Assembly (NCBI GenBank): GCA_008973525.1
Contig: WACJ01000006.1
Span: 1,240,001-1,304,000, forward strand
Direction: 5' to 3'
Source of the DNA: Stenopsyche tienmushanensis
Lineage: Eukaryota; Arthropoda; Insecta; Trichoptera; Stenopsychidae
Length of the DNA stretch: 64,000 nt
Under the pieces are notes generated by a model that had not been told where the DNA came from, made no database searches, and was given only the letters and a program-made list of their open reading frames with translations. The translations under genes were made by a program, and so were the position numbers. Positions 25,684 to 36,840 of the stretch are shown piece by piece; position 1 is the first letter of the stretch; each line of letters opens with the position of its first letter.

Positions 25684-27000
25684 CAGTGGTTCTCAACCTT
25701 TTTGAAGCCACGGTGCGCTTTTAATCATGGGAAAAAGTGGCGGTGCACCAGAATTAAGAAGTCGAAAAAATAATTATGTGGATATTTTTTTTTACATATT
25801 TTGTTTTAAGTTAAATTATATAAAAAAATGTTTAATATTGAAAATGAATTTAGTTAGCAAATTTTTCCCTAGAGACAATTTTGTATTTATAAGCGTTTTC
25901 TTAAAAATATATATTTTAATATTTGAAGGTTCTCTTTAAGTTGCAAATCTAGGGGGGAGGGGCATTTTCTCCCTTTATCCACTCAAAATGACGTCCCTGC
26001 TTAATGTAATGGAATTTATATGATCATTGAAATATCAATCAATGTGAAACCTGAGATTATGGGCTTTTATAGATATCAGAAATATTAGGTCGAATATTTG
26101 ATATCTACAAAACAATTCTTCGTCTAAATTTGTAAGTCTTTTTTGTTTTTTGGTTTTATATTCGTTATTGTTGAGAAACTAAGCTCACAGAAATATGATG
26201 TTGAAAACTGTAACAAAATTTTCTGTACTTTTGTGTGGAGAGCTGGATAATCCTCTTGGACAGAAATCCAAAAGTCCTCCATGGTAATTTCGGAAAAATT
26301 AATTTTTAGATTACAGTCAACAATGAGACTAGTTATTCTTCTTCGGCAAATGAAAATTCGCAATACCGTGTATCAATCGTAGCAAATGGATTTCATATCC
26401 AGTCATAATTTTCTATATTTAAGGAAGGAAAATAATGTACAATATTTTCTTCCAATAAAGTTAAATGTTCTATTATTGACATAATCATACTTACCTTAAT
26501 TTCAAAAAAAATATTAACAATTCATTCTTAAGTTCTATGAATCGACATAAAACTTTACCCCTAGATAACCACCTGACTTCAGTGTAAAAAAAGCTCGTAC
26601 TTAGCTTCCATAGAAATGCAAAAAATTTAAACATGCGTGTTCTTAAAGGTCTTGATTTTATGAAATTAACCATATTTACAACTTGATCTAGTACAGGTTT
26701 AGTGCTGCTTGTAATTTTGTTCGAAACTAAAGATTCTCTAATTAAAAAAACAATGCGTGGTAATAATATTAGAGTTTCTTGTCTTTGTAAGGGTAACAAA
26801 TCCTTTGATTGAGCTTATCATTAAAGGAGCACCATCTGTATAAAATTCTACACAAAACTCCCATGATATTTTAAACAAGAAGAAATAGAATCAAAAACAT
26901 CTTTTCCTGTCGTATGCTTGGTAAGTTCTTTGCAGCATAGATATTGATTAACTATTTCATTGACTTTTTACACGAAAATCTCAAATATAATACTATAAAC
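25684..27000 (-). mobile_element. hAT transposon relic, ZBED5/Charlie-like lineage
   Basis: The terminus CAGTGGTTCTCAACCTTTTT at 25684 is the classic Charlie/ZBED5-type hAT end. Transposase remnants follow on the minus strand in the correct order: C-terminal HATC at 26124-26363, DDE-domain parts at 26491-26940. No opposite terminus was found, and homology fades upstream of about 27000. This lineage is distinct from the CCCGGG-rich hAT family elsewhere in the window. The small MITE at 63544 has a related end. Confidence 0.82.
26124..26945 (-). pseudogene. ZBED5-like hAT transposase pseudogene
   Basis: Minus-strand remnants from N to C: CCKELTKHTTGKDVFDSISS; TDGAPLMISSIKGFV (which carries a catalytic Asp in the TDGAPSM motif of this lineage); VLDQVVNMVNFIKSRPLRTR; TEVRWLSRGKVLCRFIELKN; then FWISVQEDYPAL and ILLQFSTSYFCELSFSTITN. 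These are hallmark motifs of ZBED5/SCAND3-type domesticated and mobile hAT transposases. Stops after GSFV and near LL, and several frameshifts, show that it is dead. The BED zinc-finger N-terminus was not found. Confidence 0.83.
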
Positions 27001-29430
27001 AAATAAGTTTCATATCTTATTTAGCTTCGATATTTTTATAGCGTTCTCACGAACACACAGATGACACATAACAGACCAAAATATATTCAATTTTTTATCG
27101 ATTTAATGAGCAGGGTTTATATTTAACGCTTGTTCAATCAAATTTTGTGTAAATTTTCTATTGAATCAATTAAGAGTCGTCGCATGGTGGATGAAGATCA
27201 AATAGTCAATATGTTTAAGTATTTATTTCCAGTCGCTATAAACCGCAATTCTCAGAATTCAGGAGTGGTTTTCGAGTCTTGATCTTAAAAAAATATCATC
27301 TCTTATATCTTCGAACTGGTCTCGGTCATGCTTGATAAAGAAGCTATGTAATATATTTAGTAAAATAACCTCCCACTTGCCACAAAATCCTTAAACACAA
27401 ATTCTTGAAATCCTCAATATTAGTGCCATTTGACTTTATCATTTGAGATTTTAAAATGCGAGCATGGCGAAGACATAATTTAAAGAATATTTCCATGGCT
27501 TTGGACGACCCAACTGTATATATAGATGTTAAAATATAAGCTTTAGGGCGGTAAGCCGACAGCGTGGAACAACGTCATCAAAACAATCCTCATTGTACAA
27601 AACGCTAGCGGATTAAATGAATTGCCCATAATATTTACATACAAATAGTTTGGCAAAGAGGTAACCGTTTTTCACATTCAGATGCTCCCAAGCCGGCGTA
27701 TGCAACTTGCATTGCAGAAAATATCATTTTCATTCGTAAAGCTTCCAGATACATGTAGCTTTTTAAGAGGAAAAAATGTTTAGACGATGAGCTTTCATGT
27801 TTAATATATGCAAGCTTTTCCCCCATTTGATTTGGTTTATAATGAATATAAGATAATAGTGTGGATCTCCAGTGTTAACTTTTAAATTTATACATCGTTA
27901 ACGAGGTCTGCGCGAAGGTTTTTCGGTTATATTAATATTTAAGATCGGATAGAACTGTTAACGCGTTAAGTTACGTCTTAGAGAACTTCAGACTAAAGTA
28001 TTTAAGTTTAACAGAACTGTTTCATTCGGCAGTGCGAAGTAAGACAGCATATTTAGTGCTACCGTAAGTCAGGACTTGCATCTCATTAGGGCGGGCGTAA
28101 TGGGCGGATTAGAGGGTGGGCGGCCGCGCTACTTAGTTTGTTACCGCTGAACTTCGACCCGGTGGAGTAAGACGAAATTGACTCCTCTCCTCGAACACAA
28201 ACCTGAAAAATAAAATGAATAAATATAAATAAATATTTCCATGTTTTAATTAATAGCAAAAAATCATTTTATCGCAAATATTTTTATTATTAACAGGACG
28301 AATGGCTTATTAATAATTTATGTACGTTTCGCTAAAAAATATACGAATATTTCAAATATATCAATTATAACTGCTTCTATTCAATCAATTTCTTTCCTCT
28401 CAATTTATGCATAAAAAGGAGTGATGATACAGGTACGTAGCCGAATATAGCGAGCTTCACTTTGGGTCGTTTCTCGCTTATTTACTGTAAATCGACTTTT
28501 ATGTGTAGTGTAAGTTAAGTTTATTATGTTTTATTAAGACTTTAATAGTCCGCTATCATAATGAAGAGCTGATTTATTAGAACAGGGATAACGCTGGCGT
28601 TGTAGCACCCCTCCTTTACTAAAGGGGTGGTATTTATTCAAGGTATTTGGGGGTAATTTATTTGATGGTCATAATGTAGATGTAGAGAAAGGTTTAGTTT
28701 TAAATCCCGCAGAATATCTGCCGACCTTAAAATGCAAGCCACCGACCCAATCTGCGAACGATCATTTATTACTGGGGATCCGAATATACGACCCGCAAAG
28801 TTAGTACTATGGAATTAACACTTTATTTTTAATAAAGCTAGATGTGTTCGGCTTAGGAGGGAAATTCAAATTTTACTAGTGAAAATTCTTATAAGATTCA
28901 CCCAATCGAAGCCCAATATCTACAATATAAAAATGGGTATTAAAAGAACCTCTTAAATATCTAAAGGACTATGCAGTTACAGACGGACATACATTTTTTT
29001 TAAATATGACAACTGACAAAGATTAGTGGTTAAAAATGTATTTATTATGTTATTTGATAAAAGTATCACGAATACTATAATCAACTGTTTGTCGTATATA
29101 TGTCCATTGTGACGATTATAAAATAAAATAAATGATAAACTATCTTATATAGGTTATGAAAATTTTACTGTTATCAAAAAAAAAAACCCTGAACAAAACT
29201 GATACACGAAAATTTAATTATGAACCTTGATGGATTGATGGAACCTGGATGGATATATTGAAAAAAATATGAGTTATGTTTTGTGTAATATATAATAATA
29301 TGGGCGCGTTACTGATCTAATAGTTACTTTATGATACATACAGACGTATACATACACAGAGTAAAAGCGAAGCGGCGCATGCGCGTCGTGTATCTATGAT
29401 GTATTTGACGAAAACGAAGAGAGTACATAC
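27001..29430. promoter_or_regulatory. Intergenic DNA with island at about 28000-28200
   Basis: 27000-27900 may hold the unrecognisable N-terminal part of the hAT relic; the 63-codon minus ORF at 27635 shows no motif. 28030-28200 is GC-rich, with a K50-homeodomain GGATTA at 28106-28111 beside CGTAATGG and a GCGGCCGC at 28120-28127, and resembles a regulatory island. 28600-28640 contains an imperfect CCTTTA/TAAAGG stem. 28850-29340 is AT-rich filler. Confidence 0.22.
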
Positions 29431-29536
29431 GATTCTTCCTCTCTTTCCAACTAGCTACCGATTTAAGTTTCACTTTTCGTGACGTTTAAAGCCAATTTAC
29501 CCTACAGCGCCTCTAGATGTTTCACTTTAAAAAACG
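29431..29536 (-). repeat. Repeat X, copy 2 (inverted)
   Basis: Read on the minus strand this gives TTAAAGTGAAACATCTAGAG, then CGTCACGAAAAGTGAAACTT, then CGGTAGCTAGTTGGAAAGAG. It is collinear with copy 1 at 25591 but with about 15-20 extra bases in the middle. It lies directly before hAT copy B. GCGGCGCATGCGCGTCG-like sequence upstream at 29373-29390 may belong to the same repeat. Confidence 0.6.
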
Positions 29537-29541
29537 ATGAT

Positions 29542-30315
29542 GGGATCCCAGATAGTTTTAGGTGTTCATGAATCCCGGGATTAGTAAACGTAGTCCCAAA
29601 AATTCGGGATAGAAATTTTTATCTAACAGTAATCGTAACACCTCACCAGCACGTTGAAGGCTACTAAATCGAGATATTCCCACCGAAATCTGGACGCTTG
29701 GAAACAGTGGCGTAACTACTAATTGGCAAGCTTAGGCGACACCTGGGGGCAGTAACTGTCTTATCTATGTATAATATATATACAGTACATATCAAATTGT
29801 TATATTAACTTTTCCCTACCGGTGATGTATTTACTACACCTCGACTCTAATAATGGGAATATCGATATGAAATATAATAGATACGGGGCTCGGAATTTTT
29901 GTATTCCTCCGTAATATAATTACGAATCACATCAAAGTATTATAGTATGTAAATATTCATATGCAACGACGGAAATAAATAATCGGTCGGAAAATCGGGA
30001 ATTTTGCGAGTTTTAGTCCGTGTCTCAGCAGAAAGGAATTTCATCAGGCACATTGACGGTGTTATACGAAAATTGGGGCTCACACGGTCATCAACTCGAA
30101 CTAGCATTTAAATATCTGATGATGATACCTCCAACGAGTGTGGAGGCTTTGTGTCACGCGACGAAGTTGCCTGACTTCCAAAATCAGATCCAGACTTAAT
30201 AACGAAACACTCGATGCATTGATGTTACATCGGGCATATTTTCAAAATAATATTTGATTTTTTAGTGTTTTCTTTTTCTATTTTTGTATTGTATTTTCAT
30301 CTTTTCTAAAATAAG
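29542..30315 (+). mobile_element. hAT element copy B, decayed
   Basis: It is collinear with copy A from GTTTTAGGTGTTCATGAATC onward, through the piggyBac-like module (TTAA at 29805-29808), CTCCGTAATATAATTACGAA and the HATC-coding segment to about 30260. The outermost terminal repeat is replaced by GGGATCCCA at the left. At the right the CCCGGG-rich end is missing and homology fades near 30315. The HATC segment (about 30050-30240) has frameshifts, with ATACCTCCAACGAGTGTGGA still recognisable. Confidence 0.82.
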
Positions 30316-32230
30316 TAATAATATTTAATTTTATACAGATATGTATTTAAGTTAAATATTTATTATTAGAAATATCAGTTATCTTTAATTATAAATAGTA
30401 CTTAATACCTTAAAAGATTATATAAAAACGATGTTATAATGAAAATCCTTATCAATGTGATTTTGTCATGCTTTCTGGCGAATTAACAGTATAAATTTAT
30501 ATCATTATATATATATATACATATATAGTACCAAAATGTTTCCACATTAGTTTACAGACAATTTCAGAGGAAAATTATCCCGGAAGGGTGGGTCACGTAG
30601 CGGCTAAGTCCGGAGGACAAGTGTCCTGGTTGTTGGGCACGTGGTGTGTTGTGCCGAGATGTGGTTTCCACTTAAACCGCCCCACTAACGCACAAGTAGA
30701 GGGTATTAAAACGCATTAGCGCTGATTCATTTAATTACACCACGTAGAAGCTCCAGCTCAGCATCTTTAACTCGGAGAGTGCCACCACCGACGATATTAA
30801 ATTCATTTTTCAGCTTGATAACTTTTTGGATGAAACGAAAATGAAAAAACACGATGAAAGCTCACGCCGAGTGAAAATAACCCCCGGAAGACGTGGCAAC
30901 TGCAATTTAAAAACTTTTAGACAAATTTGAGCTTATTTTCGACTTAAATGGATATTGAATCTAATCAACTCAGCATATTTACAAAACATGTTTTTAAATA
31001 TTATTCATTAATTGGATTCAGAACCGTATAAAGGGAAAAAAATGAGAATGGATCTGATTTAATTATGAATACATCCGATAATGATGATACATTTAACTGC
31101 ACAAAATATGTTTGCCCTGCCCTGAAGCGGATAAAAACGCCATATTAACTAATATTTAAAAACCAATATTTTTAAAATTACAACCAGCTTTCTATTCCGA
31201 TGCAATTAAATTTCAAGTTATATGAAACGATTTGCAAGCCAACCGGGGAGCTTTTAAAGCTTTCCGCGAACTGTATAACTTGCGATTTGACTAAGAATAT
31301 CTAATTAGCATATAATGGCGATAGTTTATGTTTTCAATTTACATATGTAATACCCAAGAAATAAATTCCGCCAACAAATAATAAAATAAATTATATAGTA
31401 GCTGTTCACAGCTAATCTCCAGCGAAAGAATGTTCGCAGATAGCATCTTTGAAGTTCCTCAGTTTTATTTGCCACTTGAGCGTACACGTACGGGGCGTTG
31501 TTTGTAAGGTAATATGTGGTACGGAATTACTAATGCTTCCATGTGTATCAGAGAGGCCTGCCTGTCGCACGGAGGCCTGGTAGTTAGCCATGTAGGTTTG
31601 GCCATAAAACAGGGATTATCTGCCATAAGTGGTGAGATAAAGATGAAAGTATTCCAGGCCATTACCGAGTCTTATTCTAATATGGGGGCGTTAAGCCGCC
31701 CTGGCCCTGGACGGGTTAATTCACTGTTTAGCATTTGGCTTTGCAGCCTTATCGCTCGCGATGCCATTTCTGGATGAACTTGTACCAAAATTACTTCGAA
31801 ACTCTCATGTTATTAGCCCTTTTATTTATTTATGTATCAGTTCATGAATATACATGGGGCATTATGTGAACAAATGTGACAATATGGCAGACGCTAAAAT
31901 TTCGGGACGTTCAATTTAATTACATTGCGAGGAGATAAAACTAATTTAGATAATCGGAGACAATTCATTCTAAATGCACTCAAAAGTATTAAGCATTCGC
32001 ATTTTGTATAAATTGAGTATATACGGAATTTTCACGATGATGATACAGCTTCTGTGTGTATAACAATTGACAGTTCATTAAACATCAAAATGAACATAAG
32101 AAATTTACTGACATTGATTTTTTTTCTATCAGAAATATGATTGCTATAAACCATTAAAAATATATCAGAATTATTCATATTTGTTATGAATATTCTGGTA
32201 ATATTTGCCAACAGTACCATTATTCCATTT
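30316..32230. promoter_or_regulatory. Intergenic DNA with candidate islands
   Basis: A TA microsatellite lies near 30503-30527. 30540-30900 and 31420-31790 are GC-balanced unique stretches with no domain-bearing ORF. The opposed ORFs at 31465-31662 and 31514-31777 are mutual shadows, and neither looks like a protein family. Both stretches may be cis-regulatory. 31800-32230 is AT-rich. Confidence 0.2.
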
Positions 32231-32360
32231 TTTAAGCTGTCAGGGAGCATCGACATACATGTATGTCCGAATTCTCATGTCCCAAAAAGAGCACTCTTGC
32301 ACATTGAAGCTCGGAGACAGACAGAGAAAGAGAGAACTTAGCGCAGCTCGGGAGTCTTTG
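32231..32360 (+). repeat. Repeat Y, copy 1
   Basis: The unit starts TTTAAGCTGTCAGGGAGCAT and includes the perfect 16-bp palindrome GACATACATGTATGTC at 32252-32267. It continues with AGCACTCTTGCACATTGAAG and a GGAGACAGACAGAGAAAGAG purine tract, ending near AACTTAGCGCAGCTCGG. It matches 44016-44140 with few differences. No ORF is conserved. It is an unclassified dispersed repeat. Confidence 0.82.
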
Positions 32361-33970
32361 GAAAAAAAATCAGAATGAAAGAAAATATTGGAGGTAATAT
32401 TTTATATCGTCTCCCCTAGGTTTACCCTTGACTTAATGATTCTGAAAAAATGAATACTAAGGCAATTAATAAAGTTGTGCAAAACAATCTATGAGTGACA
32501 GAATTTGAAATGCTGATCAAAATATTCTCTCTCGACTAAAAATAATTATATCTTAACCTGTATAGTAGGATGGTCGCTTATTTGCGAGCGAATTACAGTG
32601 ATTCAGAAAGAGCATTTTTATACGTTGAATTTGGAGAGAAACAGAAACGGAGAAATGATCTTGCAAGTCCGAGATTCTGAATGGGAGACAGAGAGAATAT
32701 CTTGATAAAATAGTCTAAACATCTCGAGCCTACATAAGTTCTTATGGATTTTCAGATATAAAATAAAATGTATGCCGTTTTTGCATGCATAAGTAAAGTC
32801 AAAACATTATTATAGCCTTCGTTTAGTCGTTCGAGAGTTCATAAAATAAATCAAATAGCTAATGTGACCGTTGGCATCCAAGAGCTGCATTCGAGAGTGT
32901 TGGAGCGATAAAATTTGCAGATATCACAAGATTATCATAACAGCGCACAACTGGAAGTCTCAGTCCGCCTCCCGTGCTTGTCTGGCCACGATTTATGATT
33001 ATTGGGAGAGATTGTATCGGAGACCAGGACGTGTGATGTGAAGTTGGACTAAGTCGGAGCCATCGCATCGGAAATTATCAGGTCCCGTAACTCAACAAGC
33101 CCTCGGTAATTGTGACAAGAGCTTTAACTTGTCTACGCAATAAAGTCGACAGCTTACAACGCGGCTTGTCGTCCCTTGCTGCTAATGACTGTTTCTGCAT
33201 TTGATGACTCTGTAACCAACGACAGAAATTCATACGTTGCAAGCGGTAATTGTTGGCGTTCATGCAAATTGAATATTTTTGTGCAATGGAAAATATTGAG
33301 GATCGCTGAGCAAGATCTTTTCAGAACATATTTTATACACAGGGAGCGTATGTTCATGGCCGGACAGACTAAGTTTGTAGTCAAGTTTGGCGCCAAGTTA
33401 ATCCTTACTATCTGCCGACTAATATCTGAAAGGCTTGCTGGATGTTTTCTTGTGCTTCTGCCAACATAATATCATAAGATCATACTTAAGTCACGGGCTT
33501 ACTTATAGTTTTAATAAAACTTGTGAATGGGCCCCTTTATCCCCGTAAATTGGAGTTGGTCTTTTCTTCTTTGCTCTCCTCATAGTTCAGGGCTGCTGCA
33601 ATACGCCAATGCTAATTTCCAAATGATTTATAAATATATTCAAACTGAATGCACATTTTTAGATCATAATATTTAGCAATAATCATCAATACTTCGTACA
33701 GAAACTATTGACAACGTGCATTTAATATTAATTCTAAAATATATACACCTTAACTTTGGCAAAGGGCGTATACATTATTTTTTATGGACACGTTATATAG
33801 ATTTTCCAATTGCAGATCAGATATCATATCAAGATGTTAATTCAATTCGACTAGCAGACAAAAAGTATTGCATAATGGTAGAAAATGGCAAGAGAAAGAC
33901 ATCTTTTATAATTCATACATGTTTCTTTTCCAAATCTTCAAGAATCTTCGTCCGTCCTTCTATCGGGCCG
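32361..33970. promoter_or_regulatory. Intergenic DNA with diverged repeat Y and a complex island
   Basis: 32606-32700 is a strongly diverged third relative of repeat Y (CAGAAAGAGCATTTTTATACG, then a GGAGA.A.AGA purine stretch), suggesting an old local duplication. 32860-33470 is GC-balanced and complex; the ORFs covering it on both strands (61-97 codons) have no recognised domain. The rest is AT-rich. Confidence 0.22.
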
Positions 33971-34245
33971 TGATTTTACTGGACGAATGGATGGAAATAG
34001 ACGGGCGTCAAATAGAAAGACTCTCTTCTCAAAATAACTATTTATTCCACACGAGAGAGAGAGATCTGGCTGCAGGAGGGATGACCTCCCGCAGCCAAGG
34101 CTAACCGACGACTCTCCCGCCTTCTGCGCGTCACTACTCAACCGGCAACCAGTATGCAGGTGCAATGTCTCCGCAGGGCCACAAGAGATGGCGCTGTTAA
34201 AATAACACAATGCACCTGAAGAGAGATGGAAGATGTCGCTGTTAA
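33971..34245 (-). mobile_element. Possible solo LTR (tentative)
   Basis: Read on the minus strand the segment starts TGTTAACAGCGACATCTTCC and repeats the AACAGCG(A/C)CATCT word after about 50 bp. It contains a polyadenylation-type AATAAA (GGAATAAATAG) two-thirds of the way along and ends near AGTAAAATCACG. TG start, AATAAA placement and about 275 bp length suit an LTR. No target duplication or TG/CA pair could be confirmed, so this is tentative. Confidence 0.2.
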
Positions 34246-36039
34246 CAGCGCTACTACGTGGGGATGATAAATAAAATATTTTGTTTAAATTATTTAATAA
34301 TTTATTATTATCATTCTGTATGCCGCGTTACAGCTGTGATGTTTTTTTTTCTAAGATTAATCGCTTAGTATTTAAGGTCCAACATTACCATTTTATCACT
34401 TCATTTATAGCCATTGAAAAAAAGTTAAATCTACTCCTTCCCCTACTCTTCCCGAAGGTCTAGCCGATACTTTTTAAAGCAGTAACGTATTATCAGAGGT
34501 CATGGGCAGGTCGGGGATGGAGGAAATGATATTCAGGCAAGTACGCTTAACCCAAAATTGATAATATGCAAATGTAATGAATAGATTTGCGACCGACCCG
34601 AAAAAGTATCGGTGGAGTAAGTGGCGAGTGATAAATAGCTTAATTAATACGGTTGGAGTGATATTATGTGCGAACAAACGAGCAGTTGATTCGATCCCTC
34701 CAGGGCCGGCACCGAAGGTCGTAAGTTAACATTTCCGTCCGCCCGTTCGGTAATTTCGCAGACATTTCCCATCTCGGCGGGCGCATGGGGAGGGGCTGAC
34801 TGTTGTATATTGCGGCCATAACTCCCAACTAGAGCCCTCCGCCCCGGAGGTAAGGCGGGTAAACGCCGTGACGATAAAAACCCTCCCGGAATGAAGTTCT
34901 TCAGACGCCGTAAAAACCTAGAAAAATAAACCCTTTTATAAAACTGAGCGCATCCGCCGGGTCTGTTTTCACGGCCAGCCGTAACCAAAATAAATGAGTC
35001 GTTTATAACTTCATAAGGATGTCGGTCAGATGGAAACCCCCCCTTGGGCGCTCAAAATGCTCATACATAACAATTGATACCACCATACTGTATTTATAAC
35101 AAAAAATGTACAGGGGCTACAAAATTTGGTTTCATACTTTTTGAAACATTTTTACAATTTTCTCGTTTGTCTAACGCTTAAATACTTCATATATTTCAAG
35201 CATTTCGATTCTACGATGACGTTTCGGATGTGGGGAGTCGAATAGCCTTAGCTGTGAGAAGATGTCCTTCTCGCAGGCTCATAGCTGTAACTTCTCTCTC
35301 CGTAAATAAAAGATAATATATGTAAGACGGGAGAGTTTCTGTCAGCATCTGACCACCTTCATCCTACCGCTCGGCTTCACTGCGACCTGATTGAAGTTAA
35401 ACACTGAGTTAATAAAATTAATATTTATCCCCTTTATCAAATGGTTACTTATTGAGTAGAAGACATTTTCGCTGTTAATTAATGATTTGATTCAATTCTT
35501 GGACACAAAATTTCCCTGATCATAATAATTACTAACGATGGGATCGAATGTTACTTTTCAGTGCAAATATTTAGCGTCTAATAACGTGATTTTTATATTG
35601 ATCAGATTTCATATAAAATATCCACGACTACTGGTTTATCTTGGGTTGGATCTTGGGAAAATTGAATTAATTTTTAACTAGTCAATATGGATCATTTCCG
35701 TTTATGTATTCTATCTAAGATGTCCTATTCACTACCCTTGAAATTTTATAATAAAATAAATCAAACGGCAAAAATAATGAATAGTTGTCCTCGTTATAAG
35801 CGAGTTCGTCTGTATTAAGATCTATTAACCTTTCCCTTCATCTGATATTAAATTGTCAATATGGTTTTACATTCAATACAACCTTTTTCAGATTTCTTTT
35901 GAAATATTTTCGATTTTGTCCAATATTAAAGCATTCATTGACGATTGTACGAAGATTAATATTATTCTGTAAGTATTTCAAAATGTTTCGTTAGTAAATT
36001 AATCCGGAAAGGCTTTATTCAGGCTTTGAATAAATAAGG
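34246..36039. promoter_or_regulatory. Intergenic DNA with GC-rich patches
   Basis: 34630-35010 is GC-rich (CAGGGCCGGCACCGAAGG, CCGCCCCGGAGGTAAGGCGG) and carries a 114-codon minus ORF without recognisable domains. 35221-35400 begins TGTGGGGAGTCGAATAGCC and contains AAATAAAAG; it could be an old LTR fragment or a regulatory block. 35400-36040 is AT-rich with nothing specific. Confidence 0.2.
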
Positions 36040-36840
36040 GCGGATACTAAAAGCAACACTTGGGGTGGAATGTGCGCCGGAAGACGGAGGGAAGATGAAC
36101 GCCCGAGTGTCAGGTTGTAACTCCTGACGCGTCATTTGGCGCGGCCTCAGGGATTTTTATGACTCGGGATCTGTTCGGAGGATGGATCTCCTCATCCCCT
36201 TCGACGTCGTTGTGTCCCTCCAAATGGGAAAGTTACCCCGAAAGACGCGAGGAGAAACGAATGCCTAAAAAGGTGTAGGCGGGATAATATGTGGGTCCCG
36301 ACAGTGTTGTAAGAATTAATGAATTGACAAAGCCTTCTGGTAAATTCCCACTGCCAATTGCTCGGGATTTTTATCCCTTTTTTGACACGCTCCTTTGCGC
36401 AGTTATTATTCACGATAAACTATTTTTTCGCCCTAACCGCTTTATCCCTCTTATAAAAATATTTGTTAATGCCGTTTGTGTCTTAACGATGGCATCGTGA
36501 AAGCACGGCTTGAATATTTACATACGAAATTTGTCCCGAATGTCCTTCGAACATTTTCATTACATCCCATAACAAAGTAATGTGACATGAGCCCAGCACG
36601 ACCAATGTCCTTAATGTGCGATGACTCAGACTTCTGGCGCACTCATAAGGTTATTTAATAGGCTGGGACATAAATTTCCGATTACATAAATTGCACAAAG
36701 AGGGTTCGGGTTTTTATTGCCTGTTTTCATTACGCTTGGCAACTTGAGTAAATCATAAGTCATGCAGCTTTCAGATCCTTTAGTGGCCCAAGAGCCAGAT
36801 AAAGCTGACGATTAGATACTGCTGGACTTACACACCCACA
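36040..36840. promoter_or_regulatory. Candidate regulatory island with AP-1 site
   Basis: This is about 800 bp of high-complexity sequence. It has a perfect AP-1 consensus TGACTCA at 36622-36628 and several TTTATTG/CATAAATT caudal/Hox-type words (for example near 36670-36720). CGCGTCATTTGGCGCGG is near 36128. The ORFs overlapping it (69-73 codons) overlap each other on opposite strands and look like chance. Enhancer function is inference. Confidence 0.27.
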